Shown in pieces: positions 18,834-30,557 of a DNA stretch of 64,000 nt. This DNA comes from Prorocentrum cordatum (taxonomy: Eukaryota; Sar; Dinophyceae; Prorocentrales; Prorocentraceae), in assembly GCA_963575745.1 (NCBI GenBank), contig CAUYUJ010014338.1, positions 1,045,001-1,109,000 of the forward strand, written 5' to 3'. Every line of letters starts with the position of its first letter. The stretch's first letter is position 1. The notes beneath the pieces were generated by a model. That model was not told the DNA's origin. It ran no database searches and saw nothing but the letters and a program-made list of their open reading frames with translations. The position numbers and the translations under genes were made by a program.

Positions 18834-21800
18834 GTGCCTGTTCCCCCCTCTCCGTCCTCTCTCCTTCCCTTCCTCCCTCCCTCCGCTCTCTCCCTCTGCT
18901 CTTGGAACACTGACGCACTCCTTGCTTCAGTGAGGTCGCTCTCGAAGAGGGCTCCGAAACGCTATCGTAAATTCATACAACTATGCAGCACGCACGACAC
19001 TACCGCAGGACAGGAGACGCATGGTCACAATGGAGACATTGCTGAACTGGATCGTGAACAACCCGATGGCTCGTTTGCCAGCAGTTTTTTCTCCTGACTC
19101 TACTCGTGAAGGTGGAGTGGTGACGGCATTCTCTCGTTCCTTCCTCTCTCTCTCTCCTCCGATGTTGAGCACGAGACATTGATTGCGGGCAGGATCATCA
19201 AGAGCATGTTTAAGGGTTCACATGGTACGATGGTTGTATACAATGTGCATGTGCCCAACACCTCCGACCCCTTCCCCACCTTCTCTGGCGTTCTTCATTG
19301 CTTGCAGCGCGACGTTTCTCGGCATCTTCCTGGACGGGGACGATGCGCGCACTCGCGCGGCACTACTCGGCGACTGGAATTTTGTTCTCGAGGAGGGGGT
19401 GATATTTCCAGGAGATGGCAATGGTTTTTCGTCCTGGTGATAGTCGTCATTCCAGGTTATTTTCCAAGCTGGTTGCCCACTTACGGAGCTTTTTCAGTCC
19501 CAGGACACTCGCAGGGGTCTTCGGGGACGTGCTGTTTCTCAAACTGCTCGATTGGACAGGACTTATACATCTTTGGCGCTTGCTCTGCTTAGGGATTTTA
19601 CGATTACTACTTCAACGGTCGGAGTGTTAAGTGCTGCCATGCCCAGTGACCACATACCGATGCGATCCACGATTGAGAGGTTCACCCCTGGCCCCCATGC
19701 ATCCTGTTATCCCCCCCTGGATTGCTGGCATGCCCGAGTTTGGACAGGAAGCCGGAAAGCTCCTCCAGGACATCCCTGAGGATTGGAATGTTTGGAGGCA
19801 GCTCTCTCTCGCTAAAGAATTCTTTTTTTGATGCGTGTCGAGTGGCAAGGCAGTCGATTCACTCTCGGCAAGCCCGTGCATTACAGGAGCGCCACTTTTG
19901 GGCGATGTCTGCACTGCGCGCCGTTCTGTTGCCTGATCAACGCCGCCTCCGCTCCGCCTTGGCCGCGTACGAGAGGCTCCGAGTGCATGTCGATAATGAT
20001 CTCAACTGCCGCAGCCTGGACGGGTTGACGCAACATGTTCGCCGTTTGTATCGGAATGCTTTAGAGGAGGAGGAGAAGGAAATCACTCGAGCTGAGATCG
20101 ACGAGGCTCAACGGCGCGCTCTCAAGGCGAAGCTTGAACGAAGGCAGCTTCTCTGGCGGAAGTCTCGGCGTCGCTCTGTCCTCGGGGCGGTGACCGATGC
20201 GTCGGGGAACCCGTGTCGTACCTTGGAGGGGTCTGCGAAGGTTTTGGGTGACTTCTGGGCTAACACGTTCAGTAAACCGTGTGTCTCGGAGGACCTCTGG
20301 ACTGACATCGCGCCCCGCATCCAGAAACTTGAGAACCCCCTCCCCGAGGAATGGAAGCTCGACTATATTTCTTGGCACAAGATGCTCCTCAGGAGGCCCC
20401 GCAGCATGCCTGGTCCTGACGGGATCCCATATGCGGTCTGGAAACCCGCGGCCTCGAGGCTGCTCTACACGTGCTACCTCATTCTTTTTCAAGATGACTT
20501 CGACTGTCTACCCGAGGATGTGCGTTGCAGCCTGCTGGTGTTTCTTCCGAAGGGCGTCGAGGACGCTGATCGCGCCGGCTTTCCGCTGCAACGTTCGCCT
20601 GCCTGCGCGCGCCCGCTGAGCATGAGCAATGCAGATGTTAAGCTGCTAGCGGTTGATCGTATTTCCTGTTGTTTCAAACACGAAGGATATGATTGGGGAG
20701 GGGCAGAAGTGCGTTGGCGGGAGGGACATGATTGAGAACGTGGTTAGGGCGGAGGCGTGGGGATTAGAAATGCACCTCAGAGATGACCAGAAAGCAGCCC
20801 TCTTCCTGACTGACTTTGCCTCGGCCTTCCCTAGCCTCGCTCAATCCTGGCTTTTCTTTGTCCTCTCGAAGATGAACATTCCGTGGCCGATTCGACGCTT
20901 CCTTGAAGCTATGTATGCTGAGAACATCGCGATTGTCACTGTTGCTGGTCAGCGTTTTCAGACTATCCCGATCGGGAGTGGGGTTAAACAAGGGTGCCCA
21001 GCCTCCATGCACCTCTTCGTCCTAGCCGTTGACCCGTTGTTGCGATGGATTCGTCGCTATTCTATTCCTTCCATCTCTCTCACCCTCGCCTATGCTGACG
21101 ATTTCCTGTTCGGTCTGAAGAATGTGCTGACAGAGCTTGGCCCACTTGTCACGCTCCTCATGCACCTTGAGCAGATGGCGAATCTGCGCCTCAATTTCTC
21201 GAAGTGCGTGCTGATTATTTGCGGCGCGCTGGACGGTGCTCGTCTTGCGTCTGTGCTCACGAGTTATGGCGACCCTTTCGGAGGCATCAAGATTGGAACT
21301 TGGGCGGTTTACCTTGGTTTTCCGATCGGCCCTGGGGCTGCGGAGAATGCCTGGCAGTCGGTGGTTCCTGGATTTCTGGAGCGTATTTGCCAAACTCGTC
21401 AGCTAGGACTAGGTGTGGCTCGGAGTGCAATGGCGTACCGCGCGATGCGCCTCTCCAAACTGTTATTTCGTCTCCAGCTTTACCTTCCCAGCCCTGAGTT
21501 ACTCCATCTTTATCGCGAAGCTGTCATGCGTCTTACCTCTGGCCCCCGCAACGCCATATCGTTTAACATTGCTACGCATCTAACGGATCTCGGCTTCCGC
21601 CCGGAGTTTATCGACCTTACGGCGGTCTCTTGGGCTACACATAGTCGGTATCTTCTGAAATCTCGGTTCCTCTTTGGGGTCTTTGAGTTGCTGGAAGACG
21701 CTCGAACTGATTTGGAACACATCCGTATCGATGGCACGTTGGTTGGAATATTACGTCCTTCCTGGGCTATGCTCGCCGTATGCGTTCTTGGTTTCTCGGG

Positions 21801-22550
21801 TTCCCCATCCAACTTGACGCCTCCTCCCCTCGGCTTCAGCAGAATCTCTACCTCGAGTTCCGTGCCATTCGAGATGGCGAACCAGTTTCATTCACGATGT
21901 TGAGGAGAGCTCGGAAGCTATACCCTGCGGCCTCGGCCTCACACATTTCCTGCTTGTGTAAGGCGACCCGAGCGGTATGCGAGTCCACCTCCATGTACCT
22001 GGGGATCGCGCCGCTACGTATGTTGACTGGCTTTATTTGCACATATGCTCGCTTTCACTCCGCCCCGATGGGTTGTGTGTTTGGTTGCAATACTTCTGAC
22101 ATGCCGGACTTGGATTCGATTTACCATTATCGCCAGTGCCCTAAACTCGAGACATTGATTCGGAAATGGTTACGTGATGGGATATGTGCACATTCGGACC
22201 CCGTGAGGTTTCCTTGGTTTCCCTCGTGTATGCTGCTGTTCTTTGATTCTCAGTCAGCCCTTTTAAAACGCGCTGCTTGCATCGACGCCTTCCTAGCCAC
22301 TTTAAATGCCCGTCGCCTTGCCCGCCAAGCCAGTCCGTCAGAGATTTTTGAAGCTCGGCTCCGCGTGACGGCAAGGCGACGCCCTCGTTTTGCCGCGCTG
22401 TGGGGATCCAGCGCATTCAGCGCCAGATGGTTGGCCCGAGCTCGGCCCCCTCGACAGGAAGCGCTGCCCGTCCGCGTGCCTGGCGCGCCGCGAGGCAGAT
22501 GGGCGCTTCCGCCTGCAGGGAACCAGAGCCAGGGCTACCTTGGAGAATGA
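18834..22550 (+). pseudogene. LINE B ORF2: AP-endonuclease, reverse transcriptase, CCHC finger (frameshifted)
   Basis: The frame changes several times. Endonuclease pieces: SLCSWNTDALLAS and AGQETHG (18890-19020), VVYNVHVPN (about 19230), LLGDWNFV (about 19365), LDRTYTSLALALL then SDHIPM (19550-19665). RT pieces: MPGPDGIPYAVW (about 20407) and FLPKG; after a shift near 20660, motif A FLTDFASAFPSLAQ (about 20808), motif B GSGVKQGCPASMHLF (about 20975) and motif C LAYADDFLFG (about 21087). After another shift at about 21800 comes a CVFGC...YHYRQC finger (about 22080-22140), the CCHC end common in L1-like elements. The catalytic YADD is intact but the frame is broken at least five times. Ends before the A tail. 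Confidence 0.85.
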
Positions 22551-22641
22551 ACTGCTCGTCCTGCGGGGCGACCGCCTTGGTCCTTCGCCTCTTCATGGAA
22601 AGAGAACCCCAGAGGCTCCGTAGCCCCCCCCAAAAAAAAAA

Positions 22642-22656
22642 ATGTCAGCTCGCTGT
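22642..22656 (+). repeat. Target-site duplication of LINE B, right copy
   Basis: atgtcagctcgctgt directly after the A-tail, matching 17411-17425; the first A may belong to tail or duplication. Confidence 0.93.
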
Positions 22657-22944
22657 CGTCCCCGATAACGTCGGCGGAGGGTTAGGCTCGCCAGAGCCAC
22701 GATACAACAGCACACGAATGGCAGGACATCGAGAAGGAAGCAAGCCACTCTTTAGCAATCAGTCCAGGATATCGCGCGGGGCCCCCCTGAGCTCCGGACC
22801 GAGGTGAGAGAAATCTATCACCACACAGGTTGCAAACTAGCTCGCGCCAGAAATGCCATGGACGGAACGGGCAGGTCATTCATTGAGGGTTGCACATCTA
22901 GTCTATATCTCCGTTTCTGAGGTCCTGAAACTTTGAAACTCACA
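22657..22944 (-). repeat. Left (3') LTR of element C, inner fragment
   Basis: Aligns to 30617-30905 at roughly nine of ten positions and ends gaaactcaca (CA terminus). Between it and the RNase H remnant, 22945-23179 holds two diverged copies of tgccccgaac-gtcagtga and no gene. Confidence 0.88.
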
Positions 22945-23179
22945 TGCCCCGAACCGTCAGTGACAGTCCTCAGTCCTTTGCCCCGAACAGTCAGTGAAAA
23001 TTCTCAGTCCTTTGCTCAGGTCAGACACTCCATATGTAGTTTTTCTCGTAGCATAGGTCTGCTACGTCGAAGTCGCGTCTTCCATCATCATACGTCGCGC
23101 CTCTGGATGTCGGTCGTCGGCCACGATATCCGACTCCTCCTCAATCCCCAAGTCATTTGGATGTAGTTGCCCCGCATCA

Positions 23180-23929
23180 TCAGCATCGACTGCTAAGAAA
23201 CTTTCTTGTTCGAGCGTGTCCAAGCCCTTTTTTTCGCTTGGCCTTCTCCGAGATGAAGTTCGTGTCGTAGATCAGCTTCCAGCTCCCTCTCTGCTGCCGC
23301 AGGTTGTAGCTGGCTCGTGCCTTCTCTGGGTTCTTCGTCACGCAGTCGCTCAGCTGCGCGCCGCTCTGACACCATCGTAGGGAGGCGGCCGTCGCTGCCC
23401 TCCCTCTTTTGAGAGCCAACGCTTCCAGCGCAGTCCTCTTGTCCTTCATGCCCAGCGCGCTGCTCTCCGACGTATCCAACGCATCGAACACCCCACGGCG
23501 GTCCAGAACCAAAGCTCCTGGTATCTTGGCACATCCTGCTGCCCACTGCTTCAGCGGAGTTGGTCCCAGCAGTTTCTTTTTCAGCACCAATCGGCATAAC
23601 TTCAAGTCTTCTTGAGCTTCACTTGCGGCTTGGACTGCCGCGGCGCTTGAGTTCCGGTACACTCGTGGTAATTTAGTTGATGCCCATGCGATCGGAGAAG
23701 TTGGAGCTTCCTTGTTCTGCACTAGGTTGTAGTCCGTCATGAATATCGGGAACCCGCCTTGAGACGACACATATCGTCGAACATTCCAGGTAGCATCCGA
23801 GTATCCCACGATGCATGGATAGATGTGTTTCTCCAGGATCAGCTCTTGCTGGACTTCGATCCGCGCTCTTCGGATCAATTTGTTGGCCTGCATGAGCGCG
23901 TTGATCGTTGCCGTACTGGTGTACGCCAT
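23180..23929 (-). pseudogene. Element C RNase H (copia type)
   Basis: 249 residues: an N-terminal helix then GYSDATWNVRRYVSSQGGF (first catalytic Asp), SPIAWASTKLPRVYRNSSAAA with AASEAQEDLKLCRL (the Glu helix), ALVLDRRGVFDAL, and DKRTALEALALKR. This is the typical end of copia pol and removes RNA from the RNA/DNA hybrid. The longest intact stretch of element C pol, ending about 235 bases before the 3' LTR. Confidence 0.8.
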
Positions 23930-24146
23930 GATATTTACCGTGTTGGTGTGCGCCAGCAGCAGGGATAATTTTGCTCATGCGAGAGGTACTCCTTGAGCAG
24001 CCAACCACATCAGTTGCCAGTTCGAAATTGAGTGGCTCCTCCAGATGTCTCGCTGGCTTCTGTGTCCTGGCGGCGACGCGACGGGATGTCGATATCCGTC
24101 AGCTCCTGCGCGTAGTCGACCATGTTCAGATGTATGCGCCGCCATG

Positions 24147-25139
24147 TCATAGTACGCCCGTCGCACTCTTGTTGGATTCTCGTTCCAGACTGCACCAAAT
24201 CTCGCGTCTCCCAGCTGCCCCGCTCGCAAGCTTAATGAAGTCGTTGAAGTGCCCGAGCTCGGACTTGTCACCGATGGCGATTATGAGGTCGTCCACGTGG
24301 GCTGCTGCCAGCCCGCAGAGCTTGTTATTGTTGTCGCGGAGGTGCCGCAGGCGCGGTTCTGCGATGGACCCGGCCCAGCCCAGCTTCTGAATGTCCTTTT
24401 CGCACCCGTGGCCACCAGCGTCGAGGTGCATTGACCAAGCCGCAGGCCGCCTTCTTGAGCTTGATGCATCGATGGCGTTCGAGTCGCACAGCTTCTCGGA
24501 GTTCCTTCACATGTTGTGCAAGTGTGTTACAATCTTCCTCGCCAAGATCACCTTGGGACCTTGTAGAAACGCCGCCCTCACATCCCCCTTGAAGACTTGG
24601 AAGCCCATCGATGCTGAGACCCCCAAGAACGTCTGCCTTGCTCGGCGACTGCGCGCTAGTGACGCGGGATTGTTTTGCCCCGGGCTGGGATCTGCATATC
24701 CAAGACACACAAGTCTGGCCTTGAGATCTCCCGTGTCTTTTCTTGCGATCACGCATCTCATCTTCGTGGGCGCCCCAGGGCGAACTCTTGCACGACTCGC
24801 TGCTTCACCGACCTTGTACTTCAGGAAGGCCTTGATCGCGTTGCCCTTGGCTGCAGGAAGTCGAGCCCCCTCTCCCACGGTGAGATTTTCAACTTGGCCT
24901 CGACCTTGTTCTGCTTCGCCATTGCCGTCAACGCCCTCTCGGGCTTCTTGCGCAGCTGGTCCAGGTCGTTCTCCTATATGATATGTTGAACTCCACCAGG
25001 ACTGCCAGCGCTGGTTCATCCTCTCCAAATGTCCGATGAAGCCCCCCTTATTCGATTTGCGAGCGAACTCCCATGGTGGCTTCCAGGCCTCAAAGGGCCC
25101 CCCTTCGGTTTCGCCTCGCTCCGCTCCAGTGACGGCCAC
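24147..25139 (-). pseudogene. Element C copia reverse transcriptase, in shifted pieces
   Basis: Three frames are needed. 25139-24507 gives KARLVCLGYAD and the motif A block MGFQVFKGDVRAAFLQG, close to the copia consensus. 24756-24325 gives LKKAACGLVNAPRRWW, the copia LxKAxYGLxxAPRxW block. 24431-24147 gives LCGLAAAHVDDLIIAIGD, motif C with HVDD for YVDD. Not a functional enzyme as it stands. Confidence 0.82.
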
Positions 25140-25393
25140 GAATGGGGCCTTCTCGCTGAGCCCTGCCAGGTATCCGAGAAAGTCTTCTCGCTGTCTCTTT
25201 ACTCTTCCATCGCCTGCTGGCCCTCTGCTCGATTCGCGCTCGTTGAGTCCTTCAGGTGGTGGTTCGCTATCCCAGCGAGCTGGTTCTTCATGAGTTTCCG
25301 GTTGTGCAGCTGGCTGTTCTCCTTCGTCGGTTTGTTCCGGCAGTGCTTCGTCTTCTGCGCCAGCCTTTGCATGTGATTCTTCTTGAAGGTGTT

Positions 25394-26435
25394 CTACTTC
25401 GCCCTAAGGAGCTGCTCCTTCTCCCGCGGCTCTCCCCGCGCTGAACCTCGTGGGCCTCCATCTTCACCTTCTGGAATACCGCCCCTAGCTCCCCGCCTTG
25501 CTTGATCAACAATGTCATCGAATGACCCTTTCGCGAGTTCCTGGGCGATCTTCTTAAAGTGGTCCGAACTTCCAGCGGAGATGCTCTCTGGCGTCTGCTC
25601 CAGCTCCGCGGCAGTCCGCAAGTGGGTTTCAGCTGCTCGCATCAGCCGGTCTCCGTCCACAAGCCATGCGACACCTCTGCGTTCGCAAGCTCCGTCATTG
25701 ACCTTCCGTTCCTTCGTGAGCGCGGTAGCTGGGCCGTGAAATCTGCCCGCCATATCTCGTTTGCTCTTGTGGATAATGTTGCCCTAGACGGCCTGGTCTT
25801 GGCCAGTTGGGCCCCCTTGGTCTTCTCCGACAGGCAGTGGTCCACGCGCGCCTTGTTAGCCGTTCTCCTGACAGCAGTGAGCTCTTGGAAGTTCTCGTCG
25901 GTCAGATTGGCGCTCGGCACCGAGGCATTCCCTTCGCCTTCAAGGCCTTGCCCCGACGGGGCGCGGCCCATCAGTGGCCCTGGCGCCGGGCCAGGTTGTC
26001 GTTCGCGACGCATGCCCAGGTGAAGATCTCGCTCTGGTTAGCGTCGCCGGGCAGCTCCCAGGCGACGCGGGCGGCGATCTCCTTCGTCGTCTCGACGCAC
26101 CTCTCAATCACTCGCCAGGTTCCGCTGCCCGACATCCACGCCCGACGTTCGGCTTGACGAAAGCGCCCTTCAGGATCTGAACGAAGTGCTTCAGGTTTGC
26201 TGCAGTGCTGAATCCGCGTCGCCAGGGCCATCCCCGCCATCTCCTCGGCCGCGGCGTTGCCGCAATTATCCGTCGCGCCCTTCTTCGCGAGGATCTGACG
26301 CCAGGTGAAGCGGCTTCCGTAATCTGCACATGGCGACCCACGCATATGGCAAGCTAGTCGAGGACGCGCCCAGTCGAAATTGTCACATCCTTTTTTTCTT
26401 CCCAGGTGGAGGCGCGGGAGGTTCTGAAGTGGCAA
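25394..26435 (-). pseudogene. Element C integrase region, frameshifted
   Basis: 26435-25971 contains SKPEALRSDPEGRFRQ, which fits the second catalytic Asp block of retroviral-type integrases (..SDPEG.F), and VIERCVETTKEIAARVAWE. Further along, 26013-25642 gives ENFQELTAVRRTANKARVDH and ADFTAQLPRSR, and 25753-25394 gives RGVAWLVDGDRLMRAAETHL, a recurrent part of copia polyproteins after the catalytic core. The first catalytic Asp is not confidently visible. Broken by at least two shifts. Confidence 0.6.
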
Positions 26436-26644
26436 TCGGTCACAATTGAAACCGTTGAGCAGCTCTGCAGTAAGGACATTCGTAGCGACTGCACAGGTCT
26501 ATGATATTCCGGTTGGCCTTCCGGCCCCATGCGCGCGGCCCCCGCTGCCCTCTTGCTTCAGTGACCGAAGTTGCGATGGTGGCGCGCGATTGTCGCCTCC
26601 AGGTCGCTCAGCTCCCGCTCGGTGCATTCCTGGGCGTTCTCCGG

Positions 26645-27010
26645 TCAAGGTAGCCGCAGGTTCCGCGCATGTAGCTCTTGATCTCTCGCTTCTTGTGATC
26701 CCTCTTTCGGTTTGTCTCCGGCAACGGCGATTGGTTCTGCTGCTCCGTCGACTGCCTGGTCATCTCCTTCTGCTCCTGGTCGCTCGTCGGTTGGCTCTAG
26801 GGTTGGTCGCTCCCACGCCCTTGGATCTTCGTCTCCTGCTCCGGCGGGCCGCTTAGTCGTGCATCGATGCTTCGCTGCGAAGATCCCGTTGCGCTTCTCG
26901 TTGAGGGCTTTCGCCGGGTGGCTCAAGGCCTCGTCGAACGTGGGCTTCGCCATGAAGTGTTCGGCGATCTGCACGCGCATGTTCACGGGGTAGTTGGCCC
27001 AGAGAGCCAC
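26645..27010 (-). pseudogene. Element C polyprotein linker, acidic
   Basis: 121 residues with an Asp/Glu/Ala-rich C-terminal half (GDEDPRAWERPTLEPTDERP). It lies between the methyltransferase-like module and integrase. Unrecognised; probably polyprotein linker. Confidence 0.35.
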
Positions 27011-27114
27011 TCAAGCATGTCCTTCGAGAGGTAGATGAGCAAGAAGATCTTGACATGCTCCACCTATCGGTCTGTCGAGCTGCTCGTCGGTGGTGGCGAT
27101 GCACCCCTCCCTCT

Positions 27115-27630
27115 TCAGCAGGACTCCTCCTTCTCATCCCTCGCGTCACACATGCATCTGCGAATATGGCTGCCGACAAATTCCTTCTTGATGTACTTGA
27201 AATTGCCGTTCCACGAGCGACGGCGGCCCGACTGCTCCAGATAGATTTCGCAGAAGCTTTCCTCCCTGAGCATGTTGATGGCCCAGACCACGTTCCTCTG
27301 GATCTTCCTGGTCTTGATCAGCTTCTTCTGGGACGCCTCGGCGACGGGCATCAGGTTCTGCCGCGGCCATTCCGCCCCGCAAGGCGGCGGGGGCCAAACC
27401 TTGCGCGGCCGCATGCCGCGCAGCTCCATGATCAGCTTATCAGCGCCCGTTCGGGCAGTGAAGTCGCAGCCGTCCCAATTGCTGCACCGCTCGGCCGCGC
27501 CGCCCAGGTCCAACGCCGCTCTTGAAAATCGTGAACCGGCTACGCGCGCCACCCCTGCTAAGCGCAGCCTTCCGTAGTTCTCTGCAGCATCCCAAGCGAC
27601 GCCTGGCACGTTGCTCAAGGCGGTCAACAC
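27115..27630 (-). pseudogene. Element C DNA cytosine methyltransferase-like module
   Basis: Reads KLIMELRGMRPRKVWPPPPCG, then QKKLIKTRKIQRNVVWAINML and CEIYLEQSGRRRSWN. A Pro-Cys block followed at about 60 residues by an LEQ/ENV-like block is the arrangement of C5-methyltransferase motifs IV and VI. Recruitment of cytosine methyltransferases into copia elements is established for Symbiodinium-type dinoflagellates. An SAM-binding motif I is not clear because the upstream frame is broken. Unsure whether it was ever catalytic. Confidence 0.5.
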
Positions 27631-27659
27631 CGCCAGTAAAGCGCTTCACATCTACTGCT

Positions 27660-28205
27660 TCATACTGCGTGGAAGCCCCCCAGCCCCCTCGGCATTCCGG
27701 ACGGCGTGGGCAGCCCCTCGGGCATTGGAACGTTCCAGACCTCCTTGCTCCTGCTGGCGGGCTCTGGCACTCCGAACCTCCTAGCCGGCCTCGGCTTCTC
27801 CGACAACTCGTTCCTCGTCCTCGGCATGTCGACGAGGCCCTTCTGGATGATCTCCCTGGCCACCCCGGCCCGCCCCTCGCGCCTGATCGCCCGCCGATCG
27901 TTCTCGATGATCTGCTGCGCCTCGGAGCCCGACAGTTTCCGAACCCCCTCTGACGACAGTCGGCTTGGCAGAGGCCGCACCGAGGAAGGCGTAGCAGTTC
28001 CTGTCGTAGGCTTCTCGGCCTCCGTTTCCACCCCGCCGAGCGACGAATCCCATTCGGGGGGGCGCGATGGACGCGGGAACTCTCGAGCGTGCCCGCCATC
28101 TCCAGCCTCTGGAAGCTCTTGCGCGACTTGGTGCAGAGCGCGACTGGGTAGTTCTGCACTCGGTTGAACATGTACACGAAGAGACTCTCTCCACGGTCCT
28201 TGCAC
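27660..28205 (-). pseudogene. Element C polyprotein segment of unknown role
   Basis: 181 residues with a helical stretch SGSEAQQIIENDRRAIRREG and EIIQKGLVDMPRTRNELSEK flanked by Pro-rich sequence. No family recognised; sits between protease and methyltransferase-like module. Confidence 0.35.
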
Positions 28206-28269
28206 ATGATTTGTTCCATGAAAGCGTTCGCCCCATGACGAGTCTGATGGCGGTGGCCGCGTGCTCTGG

Positions 28270-28722
28270 TCATCGACTGCCCCGAAGAGCGGGCTGGTGT
28301 CGATGGGGCTCCGGGTATGGACGTTTAGCCTGGGCCGAAACGTTCGTCGGAAACACCGAGATGCCGACCAGACGATATGGTTGATCTAGAAAACTTTTGT
28401 TACTTGAAACGACTCGCCCACCGCCTTCTCGAATGGCGCAGGCAAGTCGATTCCCTAGAAGTCCAGTCGGTGCTCGGTCTTCCAACATATCCGATAACAA
28501 GACCCAGGCATCTCTCGCCACTTTCACGCTTTCGATCCAGTTTGCTGTTTGGGCCAAGTACCCAAGGATTGGATTCAGCATGTCTTCGCAGAGCTTAGGG
28601 AATATGTTTTCCAGTTGCAGGCTAATGTCTAGTAGCTGTAGGAGTTCTTTGGGGGGGTCTTCAGCGTTTTTTTGGGCTTCTGGTGGTGGCGATGGTGGTT
28701 GGCGGCTTTTCCACGGCCCCAT
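28270..28722 (-). CDS. Unrecognised ORF inside element C
   Basis: 150 residues beginning with a Pro-rich part, then a helical, Leu-rich part (LLQLLDISLQLENIFPKLCE, ILGYLAQTANWIESVKVARD, AWVLLSDMLEDRAPTGLLG). Its local base composition is less GC-rich than the neighbours. It may be a small insertion within the copia element rather than part of pol. No homolog known to me. Confidence 0.35.
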   Translation of the reverse strand: MGPWKSRQPPSPPPEAQKNAEDPPKELLQLLDISLQLENIFPKLCEDMLNPILGYLAQTANWIESVKVARDAWVLLSDMLEDRAPTGLLGNRLACAIREGGGRVVSSNKSFLDQPYRLVGISVFPTNVSAQAKRPYPEPHRHQPALRGSR

Positions 28723-28839
28723 AGCCGCGACCAGGGCGGCGCCCCTATTCGCGGCTCGAGCCTGGGCCAGTGTTGCCCAGAGCTGTCAGGTTGATAGCAA
28801 GGTGGCCTGACGCGAGCACCTTCACGGGGATCTCCTTGC

Positions 28840-29345
28840 TCAGCTTGTGTAGACCGCGTTGCGACCGCAGTCGATGACTAGCCCGCATTTCTTCAACATT
28901 TCTATGCCCTGGAGAACGGGTGACGGACGGTCCAGCACGAAGATGTCCACCTTCTTGTCGTCGAGACCCATGACCTCGAACGAGATTCTCGACGGTGCGT
29001 CTGCCCGTTCTCCACCAGAGAACGTGAACCCGAGGTTCTGGTCCGGGTCAATCTCCATGGGCTTCTCCAGCTGCTCGCTGACGCAAGTCAGCTGCTCGAC
29101 GCCTCCGACCCTCCGACTGAACGCGACGCGCCTCCATCCAGCAGAGCGCGGCCTCGGCGTTCTCGGCGGTCGAACTCCTCGTTCGCGGCACCCGCGAACT
29201 GCTCAGGCTTGTCGCTGTCCAGCGCCCCCGCGAAGCTATTGAAGGCTGGCCGTCTATCTCCTCGAGCTCCCGCATTGCCCCGATTGGGACATGCCTTCTC
29301 CCAATGTCCGCGTTCTCCACATAGCAGGCGCGCGTTCCTGTCCAC
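28840..29345 (-). pseudogene. Element C zinc knuckle and aspartic protease
   Basis: 29345-29088 gives LCGERGHWEKACP, a CCHC knuckle lacking the first Cys pair in this frame, then RRGRALLDGGASRSVGGSEA, matching the D-[ST]-G active site as DGG. After a shift, 29058-28840 ends LQGIEMLKKCGLVIDCGRNAVY, the typical C-terminal GxDxL and flap-end region of retropepsins. The DGG substitution and the frameshift argue against activity. Confidence 0.7.
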
Positions 29346-29425
29346 TAACTCCGCGCCCGAGCAGCCGGCGGCAGCTCCTTTTGGAGTACTCGCCGACGAA
29401 CCTCTCCCTTTATTCGCCTCAATCC

Positions 29426-30496
29426 TTACCTCTTCCTTTTTCGTGGAGGTCCTCCTCGGCTCACGGCTCGCCCCCGCCCCGGTTGTCGCGGCAGCGCCTC
29501 ATAGGCCCCGAGGTCCACCATTGGGAGGTGGCCCCGTGCGTTCCTCACATCATTGATGAGCTTTCTGGCTTCCACGAACGTCCTCGAAGCCGCATGCGCC
29601 GTCTCGGCCCACTCGTCTGCGTCGCTCCCATCATGTGGCATCGCCGCCGCGGCAAGTCCATCTCCACCGTGATCCTGGTCCGCCGTCTCGTCGGAGCCCC
29701 CGACCGTGATCATCATCAGCTCCTCAGCGGCGGCCATCGCCGTCTCTGTCAGGTCGGTTTCTCCTCTCCGAAGCCGTCGCGGTGGCGCGCCTGCTCGTGG
29801 ACCTCCTCCACGTAGGCCGCTAGCTCCTCGGCTTGCCCCCGATCCTCGAAGATGGCGTGCGCTCCATGTCTGGCATTGTAGACCTTCTGTGGATCTCGAG
29901 CGGCTAGATGTTATTCTGACCACTGCTCTGCCAGCGCCTTCTTCGCATCCCTCGTACAGGCAGGAGTTGCCAGCGACTCCAAATGTCGCCAGCACCGCGG
30001 CCTGTTCCGACGGGTCCAAACTTGCACCGTCTAGCAAGATCAGGCCCAATATAAACTCGTGCATGGAGCCGGTCGATGGAATATCGTCGCACACCGCATG
30101 GAAGGTCTTACCGATCTTGCCCAGGTGAATGTCGAAGCGGGACATCCACCTCTTCGGGCCCTCGCCTGGATTACGATACACCCCTTTTTCATGAACTCTC
30201 TCCACTTTGATACCGCCTCCTGCATGGTGACGGTGCTGCCACGAATGCCTTTTCAGCGCGGTCACAACTCTCTCGGCGCCGTCCTTTTTGATCAAATCCT
30301 ATATATTGACCTTCTTCGCTTCATGCCACTGCTGCGAGTCCTCGTACATGGCCTGCGCAAGTCGGAGCCCTAGAGATATGCGATCCTCCTTGGTGCCGAG
30401 GGCCCACAGGTTCACCTTCTCCTCGAAATTCTTTAGAGTCGAAGCCACTCCGTTCCACAGAATGTTGACGCCGCCTGCTTGCTGTGCATACGCCAT
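29426..30496 (-). pseudogene. Element C gag, with an in-frame stop
   Basis: Starts MAYAQQAGGVNILWNGVA (30496) and continues with FEEKVNLWALGTKEDRISLG; a TAG at 30298-30296 interrupts the frame, which then resumes DLIKKDGAERVVTALK and MSRFDIHLGKIGKTFHAV. It goes out of frame after DPSEQAAVLATFG. 62 bases separate the first ATG from the LTR end. Capsid precursor. Confidence 0.65.
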
Positions 30497-30557
30497 TTAC
30501 ACTTTGGAGATCGAGTGATCTATCTCGAAGTGGGCTACCGCTTCGTCTCGCTACTCA

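Larger units (their letters stand above)
17426..22641 (+). mobile_element. Element B: full-length spliced-leader-tagged LINE nested in the LTR of element C
   Basis: The insertion starts at its first base with the dinoflagellate spliced leader, followed by a relict leader, ORF1 (17617-18741), a frameshifted ORF2 (AP-endonuclease, RT, CCHC finger) and a C8-A11 tail at 22624-22642. A 15-bp duplication brackets it. The 5' end is exactly the mature mRNA end, so reverse transcription ran to the cap-proximal leader of a trans-spliced transcript. About 5.2 kb. Confidence 0.93.
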
